Part shown: positions 1 to 8,375 of the stretch, piece after piece
Position numbering within the stretch: position 1 is the stretch's first letter
Layout of the letters: each line of letters starts with the position of its first letter
Assembly: GCF_002454115.1 (NCBI RefSeq)
Contig: NZ_DKIH01000004.1
Coordinates: 62,593-106,173 of the forward strand
Origin: Sphingopyxis sp. UBA6723
Lineage (GTDB): Bacteria; Pseudomonadota; Alphaproteobacteria; Sphingomonadales; Sphingomonadaceae
Reading direction: 5' to 3'
Length of the DNA: 43,581 nucleotides
The notes under the pieces: generated by a model
What the model was told of the DNA's origin: nothing
The model's database searches: none
Seen by the model: only the letters and a program-made list of their open reading frames with translations
Translations under genes and position numbers: made by a program

Positions 1-23
1 GCCCCCGCCTACGCGGGGGCGAC
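1..23. repeat. GC-rich palindrome (REP-like)
   Basis: A perfect 8-bp stem, GCCCCCGC (1-8) and GCGGGGGC (13-20), encloses a 4-base loop and is followed by GAC. The same family recurs at 13911-13981. It lies 5 bases beyond the stop codon of the leftward gene at 29-1432, so it could also act as that gene's transcript end, although no T-run is visible. It may continue outside the window. Confidence 0.7.
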
Positions 24-28
24 GGATG

Positions 29-1432
29 TTAATCCCCCGTCAAAATCCGATCGACCAACTGCTTCACCGTCGGGGTGAAGTTGTTCGAATAAAAGGGATC
101 GGTCTTGAAATTGAACGCGGCATGGCCCGCAAACATCAGATTTTGTTCGGGATCGCCGCCGTGCGCGATGTCCTGTAGCGTCTTCTGGATGCAGAAGCTG
201 CGTGGGTCGGCGAGGTAGCCGGTGGTGTAATCGTCATGGTCCTTCCACGACGAAAAACCGCAGTGCGACAGGCAGCCCATGCAGTCGGTCTGATCCTTGC
301 GGATCACCGCCTTGTCGGCCTCGGTCACGAATACCACCGTATTGTCGGGCGTCTTCAGCGCCTCGGTATAGCCTTCCGCCGCCCAGTCGCGCGCGCGGGC
401 GCGGTCGTGCGGGGTGACCCAGAAATTCTTGCCCTTCACCCCGACGTCGAGCTGGACGATATGATCGCCCGCTTCCTGCTTCGAGTAAGGAATCTGGCGC
501 TCCGAGCGCGCTTCGAGGTCGCGCAGGAACGGCGTGCGCACCGCGCTCGAATAAAATCCGGTCGGCGAGAAGCGGTGGAGCAGCACGTCGCCGTCGTCGA
601 GGGTGCGGAGGCGATCCTTCCACGCCTGCGGGATCGGGCTTTCTTCGGTCAACAGCGGGCGCGTGCCATACTGGAAAACGATCTGGCCCAGCTCGGGATT
701 GTCGATCCAGTCGTTCCAGTCGCGCAGATACCAGACGCCGCCTGCCATCACGATCGGTACAGAGTCTGCAATCCCTTCCGCCGTCATGACGTCGCGCAGC
801 GCTTTCACGCGCGGGTACGGATCCTGCGGGACCAGCGGGTCTTCGGCGTTCGACAGGCCGTTGTGCCCGCCCGCGAGCCAAGGATCCTCATACACCACCG
901 CGCCCAGAAGATGCGGCACCTTGTGATAGGCGCGCTTCCACAGCGCGCGAAAGGCGCGCGCCGAGCTGATGATCGGCAGATACATGACATTGTGGCGCTC
1001 GGCGATTTCGCTGAGCTTGTACGGCATCCCGGCACCGCAAGTGACCCCCGCGACCATGCCCTTGGTCCGCGCCAGCACGCCCTCAAGGATCTGCTGCGCG
1101 CCGCCCATTTCCCACAGCACGTTGATGTTGATCGCACCCTTGCCGCCCGACACCTCGTAAGCGCGTTCGACCTGCGCCACCGCGCCTTCGATGCCGTAAT
1201 GGATCAGTTCTTCGTGACGTTCCTTGCGGGTCAGCGACTTGTAAACCTGCGGGATGATCTTGCCCTCGGCGTCATAGCTGTCGGCGTTGACCGCCGACAC
1301 GGTGCCGATGCCGCCCGCCGCGGCCCAGGCGCCGCTCGACATATGGTTGGTCGCCGACACGCCCTTGCCGCCCTCGACCAACGGCCAGACTTCGCGTCCG
1401 CCGTAAAGGATGGGCTTCAATCCTTTGAACAT
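29..1432 (-). CDS. nitronate monooxygenase (2-nitropropane dioxygenase) family flavoprotein
   Basis: The 467-residue protein begins MFKGLKPILYGGREVWPLVE. It has the TIM-barrel layout of NPD-like FMN enzymes: a SATNHMSSGAWAAAGGIGTVSA region near residues 30-50, GVTCGAGMP near 135, and VIVMAGGV-type and FQYGTRPLL segments for FMN phosphate binding in the middle. Family members oxidise alkyl nitronates or act as FabK-like reductases, and the exact substrate cannot be read here. The C-terminal part carries a C-x2-C-x3-C cluster (CMGCLSHC) that is unusual for plain nitronate monooxygenases and might bind metal or an Fe-S centre. The reading frame is open 29 codons further upstream, but the conserved start is the ATG at 1432. 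The gene stands alone, 102 bases downstream of the glycosyltransferase gene. Confidence 0.75.
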   Translation of the reverse strand: MFKGLKPILYGGREVWPLVEGGKGVSATNHMSSGAWAAAGGIGTVSAVNADSYDAEGKIIPQVYKSLTRKERHEELIHYGIEGAVAQVERAYEVSGGKGAININVLWEMGGAQQILEGVLARTKGMVAGVTCGAGMPYKLSEIAERHNVMYLPIISSARAFRALWKRAYHKVPHLLGAVVYEDPWLAGGHNGLSNAEDPLVPQDPYPRVKALRDVMTAEGIADSVPIVMAGGVWYLRDWNDWIDNPELGQIVFQYGTRPLLTEESPIPQAWKDRLRTLDDGDVLLHRFSPTGFYSSAVRTPFLRDLEARSERQIPYSKQEAGDHIVQLDVGVKGKNFWVTPHDRARARDWAAEGYTEALKTPDNTVVFVTEADKAVIRKDQTDCMGCLSHCGFSSWKDHDDYTTGYLADPRSFCIQKTLQDIAHGGDPEQNLMFAGHAAFNFKTDPFYSNNFTPTVKQLVDRILTGD

Positions 1433-1534
1433 TCTATATCTCTTTCTCTCCACCGGCCGATCCGTTTCCGGCCAGTCCCCGGTTCGCTTCCGTAAGCGGA
1501 AGCGCGCAGCGAAAGTCAATGGTTCCGCCGCTGG

Positions 1535-2677
1535 CTAACCCGCAAACAGGCGGCGACCGTTAAGCACCCGACCATAGAGATTTTCATACGCCGCGACCAT
1601 GATCGATTCGTCGAACCGTTCGGGAGCGACCCGCCGGTTCGCGGCACCGATCCGGGCGCGCAGATCGGGATCGGCGGTAACTTCCGTCAGGGCGGCGCGA
1701 AAGCCTGCTTCGTCGGTGGCGATAAAGTTCCGGTTGTCAGGCGCAACCATCGCGGCAACATCGCCCACATCGGGGCTGACGACCGGCAAACCCGCCGCCA
1801 TTGCCTCGATCACCGCTATCGGCGCCTGCTCGCTTTGCGAGGACAGCGCGAGCAGGTCGAAATGCCCGATCCAGCGCGCCGGTTCGGCCATGAAACCGGG
1901 CATCACCAACCGGTCAGCAATCCCGCCGGACTCCGCTTCGGCGGCGATGGCGGCGCGCTCCGGCCCTTCCCCGACAATGACTAGCCGGACATTGGCGGGC
2001 AAAGTTGCAACCGCACGGACGAGCCGCGGCAGATCCTTGACCTTGCGCAGCCCAGCGACTGTGCCGATCACGACCTCGCCTTCGCGGCGTTCAAGTCCCG
2101 GGATCGAGACCGATGGCGTGGCTTGATATGCCGCGGCGTCGATCCCGTTGCGGATCATCACCGTCCGTCGCCGCGCGCGCCATTCGTCTGCCGCGATCCG
2201 CTCAAGGAGCGTTGACGGCACGACCAGCGCCTCGGCGGTCGGCAGCGCGAGGCGACGAAAACCGTTGCGTTTCCAGTTACGCCGGACGCTCTCATCCTCG
2301 TTGAAGCCATCTTCATGATGGATCAGCGGCGGCAGGACGCGAAACGGCGCAAAGATACGGTGCGCCATCACCCCGTCCATCGATCCCCAATTATAGCTCA
2401 GCACCAGATCGAACGGCTGCATGTAACGCGCCAGATCGCGGTAGCGCGCCAGCCCCGGTTTTCCGTGCAGCGGCGGCGCATCGGCAGGAAACTCAACGTC
2501 GATAACGGGATCGATCGCGTCACGCGCACCCATCGCATCCGGCACCGCCGACAGGATCGTGTGCCGCGCGCGCGGTCCCATCAAATTCATCAATCGGACT
2601 GCACGTGCTTCCTTGCCCCCCAGCGAAAAGCTGGAATGGAGGTGCAGGAGACGCACTGGAGCCTTGGCGCCGGTCAC
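1535..2677 (-). CDS. GT4-family glycosyltransferase
   Basis: The 380-residue protein has the GT-B fold signature of family GT4. The N-terminal half starts with HLHSSFSLGGKEARAVRLMN, a GGxE-type acceptor and donor loop. The C-terminal half contains VIGTVAGLRKVKDLPRLVRA and the E-x7-E motif (SEQAPIAVIEAMAAGLPVV) that holds the nucleotide sugar. It probably transfers a sugar to a glycan or lipid in the cytoplasm, with acceptor unknown. The start is a GTG at 2675-2677 that overlaps the TGA of the upstream hydrolase (GTGA, 4 bases), so the two genes are translationally coupled. No membrane segment or signal peptide is seen, and no other envelope polysaccharide gene is nearby. Confidence 0.8.
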   Translation of the reverse strand: MTGAKAPVRLLHLHSSFSLGGKEARAVRLMNLMGPRARHTILSAVPDAMGARDAIDPVIDVEFPADAPPLHGKPGLARYRDLARYMQPFDLVLSYNWGSMDGVMAHRIFAPFRVLPPLIHHEDGFNEDESVRRNWKRNGFRRLALPTAEALVVPSTLLERIAADEWRARRRTVMIRNGIDAAAYQATPSVSIPGLERREGEVVIGTVAGLRKVKDLPRLVRAVATLPANVRLVIVGEGPERAAIAAEAESGGIADRLVMPGFMAEPARWIGHFDLLALSSQSEQAPIAVIEAMAAGLPVVSPDVGDVAAMVAPDNRNFIATDEAGFRAALTEVTADPDLRARIGAANRRVAPERFDESIMVAAYENLYGRVLNGRRLFAG

Positions 2678-3567
2678 GCGGTCGGCAATTCCGCCAGCCA
2701 GGCTTTGATCGCGGCAACGGCTTCCGGTTCATCCAGCGTCGGCGCATGGCCGACCCCTGGCACCTCGATCAGTTTGGCGTGCGGTAGCTCAGCAACCATT
2801 TTTTCGCCCGCCGACCGCGCCAAGATGTCCGACAGTTCACCACGCAGGATAAGCAACGGCACCCCGTCAAGCGCGCAATAGACCGGCCACATATCGAACG
2901 CCGCTTCGCCGCCGGTCACGCGCAGTGGCGCCGCAATCTGTTTGTCGTAATCGGTGACGATCCGGCCCTCGGGAGTCAGCCGGTGGGTCCGCTTGGTCAG
3001 CCGCAGCCAATCATGTATTTCATAGCCGGGATAGATCGCGGCATTGAGTTCCGACATCGCGCGCGCCGCATGCATCCACGTCGGCTGACTGCCGCCCGCG
3101 CCAATATAATCGCGGATCCGATCAAGCCCGCTGGCCTGAAGCTCCGGTCCGACATCGTTGAGCACCGCGCCGACCAACCGCCCCGGCAACGTCGCCGCCA
3201 TCAGCATCGCTACCAGCCCGCCCAGCGATGTCCCGATCGTTGCAAAACGCTCGATCGCCATGTCGTCGAGCAAGGCAACGATGTCCTGCACGTAGGTCAG
3301 CGGAACATAGGTCATCGGATCCTTTGCATAGGCGCTTTCGCCGCGACCGCGGAATTCGATGACAATCGTCGTGCGGTGCCGCGCGACATGGGGCGCGAGC
3401 GCCTCGAAATCGCGCGCGTTGCGGGCAAGCCCCGGCATGCACAGCACCGGCGGCGCAGTCTCGGTCCCTTCCGGCCCCGCATAGACGCGCGCATGCAGCC
3501 GCACACCATCGCCCGACCACCAATATTGGTCGGACCAGTCGCGGCGGCTGTCCTGTTTCGCTAAAAT
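2674..3567 (-). CDS. alpha/beta hydrolase, probable ATT start
   Basis: An alpha/beta hydrolase of about 297 residues. It shows an oxyanion-hole loop (CMPGLARNARDF), the nucleophile elbow G-T-S-L-G (IGTSLGGLVAML), an acid in LRGELSDIL and the catalytic His in VPGVGHAPTLDEPE. The substrate is unknown. The first ordinary start is a GTG at 3504, but it would remove the conserved first strand (DQYWWSGDGVRLHARVYAG). Upstream in the same frame there is no ATG, GTG or TTG before the TAA stop at 3580-3582. The only candidate is ATT at 3565-3567, 8 bases after a GGGG core (AAGGGGAACGCGCC on the minus strand). The start is therefore uncertain: real ATT, shorter protein, or a base error. It shares an upstream region with the divergent astD. 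Confidence 0.75.
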   Translation of the reverse strand: MLAKQDSRRDWSDQYWWSGDGVRLHARVYAGPEGTETAPPVLCMPGLARNARDFEALAPHVARHRTTIVIEFRGRGESAYAKDPMTYVPLTYVQDIVALLDDMAIERFATIGTSLGGLVAMLMAATLPGRLVGAVLNDVGPELQASGLDRIRDYIGAGGSQPTWMHAARAMSELNAAIYPGYEIHDWLRLTKRTHRLTPEGRIVTDYDKQIAAPLRVTGGEAAFDMWPVYCALDGVPLLILRGELSDILARSAGEKMVAELPHAKLIEVPGVGHAPTLDEPEAVAAIKAWLAELPTA

Positions 3568-3695
3568 GGCGCGTTCCCCTTATCGATGTGCCGACCTGTC
3601 TATCGCCACCACATCACAGGGTGCAAGCAATCCGTTGCACCATGCCGCAGCGCAGGTTGCCGCCACCCGCTTTCACCGATAAGACCGGGGCGACC

Positions 3696-5141
3696 ATGAG
3701 TGACACCCTGCTTTCCTTCGAACCCGCAACCGGTGAAGAACTGTGGCGCGGAACGGTCAGCAATGTCGATGACGAGGTCGCCATCGCTCGAGCTGCCTGG
3801 CCCGAATGGGCGGCCAAAGCCGTCACCTTTCGCACCGAAACGCTGCGCCGCTTTGCCGATCGGGTAAAGGCCGAGGGTGAAGCGCTGGCCGACCTGATCG
3901 CGCGCGAAACCGGCAAACCGTTGTGGGAAGCGCGCACCGAAGTCGAATCGGTGGTGGCCAAGGTCGATATTTCGGTCAAATCCTATGGCGAACGCACCCC
4001 GAACCGGCGGATCGAAGGCGCGATGGGGCTGCGCAACGCCGTGCGCCACAAGCCGCATGGCGCGCTGGCGGTGCTCGGCCCCTATAATTTCCCCGCCCAT
4101 TTACCGAACGGCCATATTGTTCCGGCGCTGATCGCGGGCAATTCGGTGTTGTTCAAGCCGTCCGAGAAGACCCCGGCCGTCGGCGCCAAGCTGGTCGATC
4201 TTTTCCACAGCGCCGGGGTGCCTCAGGAGGTGCTGCGGCTAATCGTCGGCGGCCCCGAAACCGGCAAGGCGCTGGCGGGGCATCAAGGCATCGACGGCCT
4301 GCTGTTTACCGGATCGGCACGCACCGGGCTCGCGCTCAACCGCCAGTTTGCCGACCAGCCGGGCAAGATGTTGGCGCTGGAAATGGGTGGCAACAACCCG
4401 ATCGTCGTGTGGGACACCGCCGACATTCGCACCGCGGCGATCATCGTCGTCCAGTCGGCATTCCTGAGCGCCGGGCAGCGGTGCAGCAACGCGCGGCGGC
4501 TGATCGTGCGCGACACGCTGGCCGATGCGCTGCTGGAAGAGGTCAAGGCGCTGACCAACCGGCTGATCGTCGACCATCCGCATGCCGATCCGGCGCCCTA
4601 TATGGGGCCGGTGATCGACAATGAGGCCGCCGATGGGCTGACCGAAAGCTTCCTGATCCTGATGTCGAACGGCGGTCAGGTGATCCGCCATATGACGCGC
4701 CCGGTTGCGGGGCGTCCGTTCCTGACCCCCGGCATCATCGACGTCACGTCGATGCCTGAGCGCCCCGACATCGAGCTGTTCGGACCGCTGCTACAAGTTG
4801 TCCGGGTCGAGACGTTCGAAGCCGCGATCGCGGAGGCGAACAACACCGCATTCGGTCTGTCGGCATCGCTGATCGGCGGTACCCCGCAGCTCTACGACCA
4901 GTTCTGGGCCAATGCCCGGGCCGGGGTGATCAACTGGAACCGCCCGACCAACGGCGCCTCGTCGGCGGCGCCATTCGGCGGGATCGGCCTTTCGGGCAAT
5001 CATCGCCCCAGCGCCTTCTATGCCGCCGATTATTGCGCTTATCCGGTCGCGAGCGCGGAAAGCGATGCGCTGCGCGCGTCGATCGGGGTGGGATTGCGCG
5101 ACCCCGAAGGATCGCGACTGGTTCCGAAGAACTACAACTAA
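3696..5141 (+). CDS. astD: succinylglutamate-semialdehyde dehydrogenase
   Basis: The 481-residue aldehyde dehydrogenase oxidises N-succinylglutamate 5-semialdehyde to N-succinylglutamate with NAD in the arginine succinyltransferase pathway. The catalytic Cys is in GQRCSNARRL, the AstD-type context, and the general-base Glu is in LALEMGGNNPIVVW. NAD-binding features include LFKPSEKTP and the G-x4-G loop (FTGSARTG). The length matches AstD. The frame is open 36 codons further upstream, but the conserved N-terminus MSDTLLSFEPATGEELW starts at the ATG at 3696. No other ast gene is present, which is common in sphingomonads where the pathway genes are scattered. It is transcribed divergently from the hydrolase. 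Confidence 0.87.
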   Translation: MSDTLLSFEPATGEELWRGTVSNVDDEVAIARAAWPEWAAKAVTFRTETLRRFADRVKAEGEALADLIARETGKPLWEARTEVESVVAKVDISVKSYGERTPNRRIEGAMGLRNAVRHKPHGALAVLGPYNFPAHLPNGHIVPALIAGNSVLFKPSEKTPAVGAKLVDLFHSAGVPQEVLRLIVGGPETGKALAGHQGIDGLLFTGSARTGLALNRQFADQPGKMLALEMGGNNPIVVWDTADIRTAAIIVVQSAFLSAGQRCSNARRLIVRDTLADALLEEVKALTNRLIVDHPHADPAPYMGPVIDNEAADGLTESFLILMSNGGQVIRHMTRPVAGRPFLTPGIIDVTSMPERPDIELFGPLLQVVRVETFEAAIAEANNTAFGLSASLIGGTPQLYDQFWANARAGVINWNRPTNGASSAAPFGGIGLSGNHRPSAFYAADYCAYPVASAESDALRASIGVGLRDPEGSRLVPKNYN

Positions 5142-5254
5142 CCGCTTCGTCGTCATGCCGGACTTGTGAGACGATCGAGAGGGGCAATTTTACCTTCATC
5201 ACCGTCAATAAAGCCTGCTTTGCCATTCGGCGACCGCGCCATCATTTATCGTGC

Positions 5255-6043
5255 ATGGAACAGACTCCCTCTCTTTCGGGCAAATTGTGGCTCGTTGGCG
5301 CCGGTCCCGGCGATCCCGATCTGCTGACGTTGCGCGCCGCGCGGCTGCTGGCGAGCGCCGATCTCATCGTCCATGACGGGTTGGTTGGCGACGGCGTGCT
5401 CGCGCTGATCCCGCCGCACATCGAGCGCATCAGCGTCGCCAAGCAGCGCAGTCGCCACACGATGAAGCAGGAGTTGATCAACGAACTGCTCGTCCGCGAG
5501 ACGCTCGCGGGGAGGCAGGTTGTCCGTCTGAAGGGCGGCGACCCGTTCATCTTCGGGCGCGGCGGCGAGGAGATCGACGCCGCGCGTCAGGCTGGCGTGC
5601 CGTGCGAGGTCGTCCCCGGCATCACCGCCGCGATGGGCTGCGCCGCGCAGGCGGGCCTGCCCCTCACCCACCGCGAGGACGCGAGCGCGGTCAGCTTTGT
5701 CGCGGGCCAGTGCAAGGATCTTTCGGATCAGGATTGGTCGGGCCTCGCGGGCCATGGCCGCACCCTCGTCATCTACATGGGCATCGCCACCGCTACCGCG
5801 ATCGCCGACAAGCTGATCGCCGACGGCGTGTCGCCCGACCTGCCTGTCGCGGTGATCGAGCGCGGCACGACCGCCGACGCGCGCGTCCTGCGCACCCTGC
5901 TCACCGACCTTGGCGATCTTGTCGTGCGCGAGAAGGTCGCCAGCCCGGCGCTGATCATCGTCGGCAAGGTCGCGGCGCGCGCCGACGCGCTCGACTGTCT
6001 CGGCGCCCCCGGGGTTGCTGAAAAATTGGGGAATTTTGCATGA
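5255..6043 (+). CDS. cobA: uroporphyrinogen-III C-methyltransferase (SUMT)
   Basis: The 262-residue SUMT methylates uroporphyrinogen III twice with S-adenosylmethionine to give precorrin-2, the precursor of siroheme and cobalamin. The family motifs are clear: VGAGPGDPDLLTLRA near the start, the VVRLKGGDPFIFGRGGEE SAM loop near residue 95, VVPGITAAMGCAA, and LPLTHRE. It lacks the N-terminal dehydrogenase/ferrochelatase domain of enterobacterial CysG, so siroheme must be finished by another enzyme. It is the first gene of a five-gene sulfate assimilation operon, and its stop overlaps the next start (ATGA). Here it most likely supplies siroheme for the sulfite reductase two genes downstream. The start is the ATG at 5255. 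Confidence 0.9.
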   Translation: MEQTPSLSGKLWLVGAGPGDPDLLTLRAARLLASADLIVHDGLVGDGVLALIPPHIERISVAKQRSRHTMKQELINELLVRETLAGRQVVRLKGGDPFIFGRGGEEIDAARQAGVPCEVVPGITAAMGCAAQAGLPLTHREDASAVSFVAGQCKDLSDQDWSGLAGHGRTLVIYMGIATATAIADKLIADGVSPDLPVAVIERGTTADARVLRTLLTDLGDLVVREKVASPALIIVGKVAARADALDCLGAPGVAEKLGNFA

Positions 6044-6336
6044 AACTGCTGACGGGCAACGACCTGAAAACAGGGTTTGTCACCTGGTGGACCGGCGCCG
6101 ACTGGTCGCTGCATATCGAGGACGCCGCCGACGTTGGCGAGGCTGGCGAGGCGATCCTCGCGGTCGAAGAAGCCGCGCGCCGCGTCAACGCGCCCTACAT
6201 CATTGCCGGTGAACAAACCGCCGATGGCCCGCGTCCGGCACATATCAAGGACCGCATCCGCGCGCTCGGCCCGACCGTTCGTCCCGACCTGACATTAAAA
6301 CCCGCCGATCCCGCGGCCGGCGACTGGGTGATCTGA
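6040..6336 (+). CDS. DUF2849 family protein
   Basis: A 98-residue protein beginning MKLLTGNDLKTGFVTWW matches DUF2849. This small alphaproteobacterial family regularly sits between the SUMT and sulfite reductase genes. It overlaps the SUMT stop by 4 bases and is separated from the reductase start by 1 base, so it is cotranslated with them. There is no signal peptide, cysteine or recognisable cofactor site. Its biochemical role is unknown. The context suggests an accessory to siroheme delivery or to the sulfite reductase reaction, but that is an inference. Confidence 0.8.
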   Translation: MKLLTGNDLKTGFVTWWTGADWSLHIEDAADVGEAGEAILAVEEAARRVNAPYIIAGEQTADGPRPAHIKDRIRALGPTVRPDLTLKPADPAAGDWVI

Positions 6337-6337
6337 C

Positions 6338-7969
6338 ATGTATAAATATGACGAATATGACCAGCAGATGGTCGATGCGCGCGTCGCCGAATTCGCCGAT
6401 CAGGTGAAGCGCCGACTGGCGGGCGAGATTACCGAGGATCAGTTCAAGCCGCTGCGGCTGATGAACGGCCTCTATCTCCAGCTCCACGCCTATATGCTGC
6501 GCGTCGCAGTGCCCTATGGCACGCTCGACGGGCGTCAGATGCGGATGCTCGCGCATATCGCGCGCAAATATGACCGCGATTACGGCCATTTCACCACACG
6601 CCAGAATATCCAGTATAACTGGATCAAGCTGGAGGATGCGCCCGCGATCCTCGCCGATCTGGCGTCGGTCGAGATGCACGCGATCCAGACCAGCGGCAAT
6701 TGCATCCGCAACATCAGCTCGGACCAGTGGGCCGGTGCCGCCGCCGACGAGCTGACCGATCCGCGCCCATGGGCCGAGCTGCTGCGCCAATGGTCGAGCT
6801 TTCACCCCGAATTCAGCTATTTGCCGCGCAAGTTCAAGATTGCGGTGATCGCTGCGGAGGAAGATCGCGCCGCGATGCGGCTGCACGACATCGGCATCCA
6901 GATCGTCGAGAAGGACGGCGTCCACGGCGCCGCTTTCTACGTCGGCGGCGGCATGGGCCGCACCCCGATGATCGCGCCGCTGATCAAGGATTTCGTGCCG
7001 CTCGATGATCTGCTCAGCTACACCGAAGCGTGCCTGCGCGTGTACAACCGCTATGGCCGCCGCGACAATATCTACAAAGCGCGGATCAAGATCCTGATCC
7101 ACGAGCTCGGCGCCGACGAATATCGCCGCCAGGTCGAGGAAGAATTCGCGCATGTGAAGTCGCTCGGCATCGATCCGCCCAAGGCCGAATACGACCGCAT
7201 CGCGGCGCAGTTTGCGATGCCATCCCTCGATCTGTCGGCTTCGGACGAGATCGACCGCACCGACCCCGACTTCGCGGTCTGGGTCGACCAGAATGTCGCC
7301 GCGCATAAGGTGCCGGGCCACGCGATCGTCAACATCAGCCTGAAACCGCTCGGCGGCATCCCCGGCGATGCCAGCTCGGCGCAGATCGACCTGATGGCTG
7401 ACCTCGCGGAAAAGTTTAGCCACGACGAACTGCGCGTCACCCACGCGCAGAACATCGTGCTTCCCCACGTCCGCAAGGCCGACCTGTTCGCGATCTGGCA
7501 GGCACTCGACGCCGCAGATTTGGCAACGCCAAACCTCGACCTGATCAGCGACATCATCGCCTGCCCCGGGCTCGACTATTGCAGCCTCGCCAACGCGCGT
7601 TCGATCCCGGTCGCGCAGAAAATCGCGCAGCGCTTTTCCGACCCGGCGCGCCAGCGCGATCTCGGCGAGCTGAAGCTGAAAATTTCGGGCTGCATCAACG
7701 CCTGCGGCCATCACCATGCGGGTCACATCGGCATCCTGGGGGTCGATCGTAAAGGCACCGAAAACTACCAGCTCCTCCTCGGCGGTTCGGGCGCGGAAGA
7801 TGTGTCGCTCGGCACGATCACCGGCCCCGGTTTCGACGAGGACGGCATCGTCGATGCGATCGAACGCGTCACCGACAAATATCTTGCCGAACGCACCGAC
7901 GGCGAACGCTTCGTCGACACCTATCGCCGCGTCGGCATGGCCCCGTTCAAGGAGGCGATCTATGGTTGA
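6338..7969 (+). CDS. cysI: sulfite reductase hemoprotein (nitrite/sulfite reductase family)
   Basis: The 543-residue siroheme/[4Fe-4S] protein reduces sulfite to sulfide by six electrons. It contains the two half-domain repeats of the family, including GHFTTRQNIQYNWI and TSGNCIRNISSD in the first and VTHAQNIVLPHV in the second. The cluster/siroheme ligands are visible as C-x5-C (C409, C415 in ACPGLDYCSLANA) and C-x3-C (C452, C456 in SGCINACGHHH). Nitrite reductases of the same family look similar. The neighbouring cysH and DUF934 genes favour sulfite. No flavoprotein (CysJ) gene is nearby, so the electrons probably come from ferredoxin or another donor. The start is the ATG at 6338 and the 3' end overlaps DUF934 by 8 bases. 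Confidence 0.9.
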   Translation: MYKYDEYDQQMVDARVAEFADQVKRRLAGEITEDQFKPLRLMNGLYLQLHAYMLRVAVPYGTLDGRQMRMLAHIARKYDRDYGHFTTRQNIQYNWIKLEDAPAILADLASVEMHAIQTSGNCIRNISSDQWAGAAADELTDPRPWAELLRQWSSFHPEFSYLPRKFKIAVIAAEEDRAAMRLHDIGIQIVEKDGVHGAAFYVGGGMGRTPMIAPLIKDFVPLDDLLSYTEACLRVYNRYGRRDNIYKARIKILIHELGADEYRRQVEEEFAHVKSLGIDPPKAEYDRIAAQFAMPSLDLSASDEIDRTDPDFAVWVDQNVAAHKVPGHAIVNISLKPLGGIPGDASSAQIDLMADLAEKFSHDELRVTHAQNIVLPHVRKADLFAIWQALDAADLATPNLDLISDIIACPGLDYCSLANARSIPVAQKIAQRFSDPARQRDLGELKLKISGCINACGHHHAGHIGILGVDRKGTENYQLLLGGSGAEDVSLGTITGPGFDEDGIVDAIERVTDKYLAERTDGERFVDTYRRVGMAPFKEAIYG

Positions 7970-8375
7970 GCATCTGCAAGCCGATGGCGAGGAACCCTGC
8001 GTCACGCTCGACGCCTTCCTCGAACAGTCGAACGCGACCGCAGTCCGGCTCGAGTCGGATGAGGATGCGCGCGCGTTGATCCCCTATCTGGACCGGCTGA
8101 AATTAATTGAGGTCGCCTTCCCGAAGTTCCGCGACGGTCGTGGCTATTCCTCGGCGCGTATCCTGCGCGAGGCGGGCTATACCGGCGAATTGCGCGCGCA
8201 GGGCGACGTTCTGGTCGATCAGATTGGCTATATGAAGCGCTGCGGCTTCGACAGTTTCGCGCCCGAAAAGGATCTGAACCCGGCCGATGTCGAGGCAGCG
8301 CTGTCGCGCTGGCCCGAACATTATCAGGCCGCCGCCGACGGCGCAGTGCCGATCTGGAAGCTGCGGCATGGCTAA
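7962..8375 (+). CDS. DUF934 family protein
   Basis: The 137-residue protein matches DUF934, a family found beside assimilatory sulfite reductase and cysH in many proteobacteria. Recognisable stretches are RLKLIEVAFPKFRDGRGYSS and LREAGYTGELRAQGDVLVDQ. It starts at the ATG at 7962, inside the end of the reductase gene (8-base overlap), and its own stop overlaps the ATG of cysH by 8 bases. Its biochemical activity is not established. A role as a partner or electron-transfer adaptor of the reductase is an inference from the tight linkage. Confidence 0.85.
   Translation: MVEHLQADGEEPCVTLDAFLEQSNATAVRLESDEDARALIPYLDRLKLIEVAFPKFRDGRGYSSARILREAGYTGELRAQGDVLVDQIGYMKRCGFDSFAPEKDLNPADVEAALSRWPEHYQAAADGAVPIWKLRHG

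Noticed and set aside
236..1495. 419-codon open frame on the plus strand
   Set aside because: It is antisense to the nitronate monooxygenase gene, its translation is Arg/His-rich, and it shows no domain. High GC creates such shadow frames.
5142..5254. A riboswitch or CysB-type site before the sulfate operon
   Set aside because: I found no conserved riboswitch core or clear palindrome in these 113 bases.
6245..8005. 586-codon open frame on the minus strand
   Set aside because: It lies antisense to the sulfite reductase gene, whose cluster cysteines and conserved motifs are all in the plus-strand frame.
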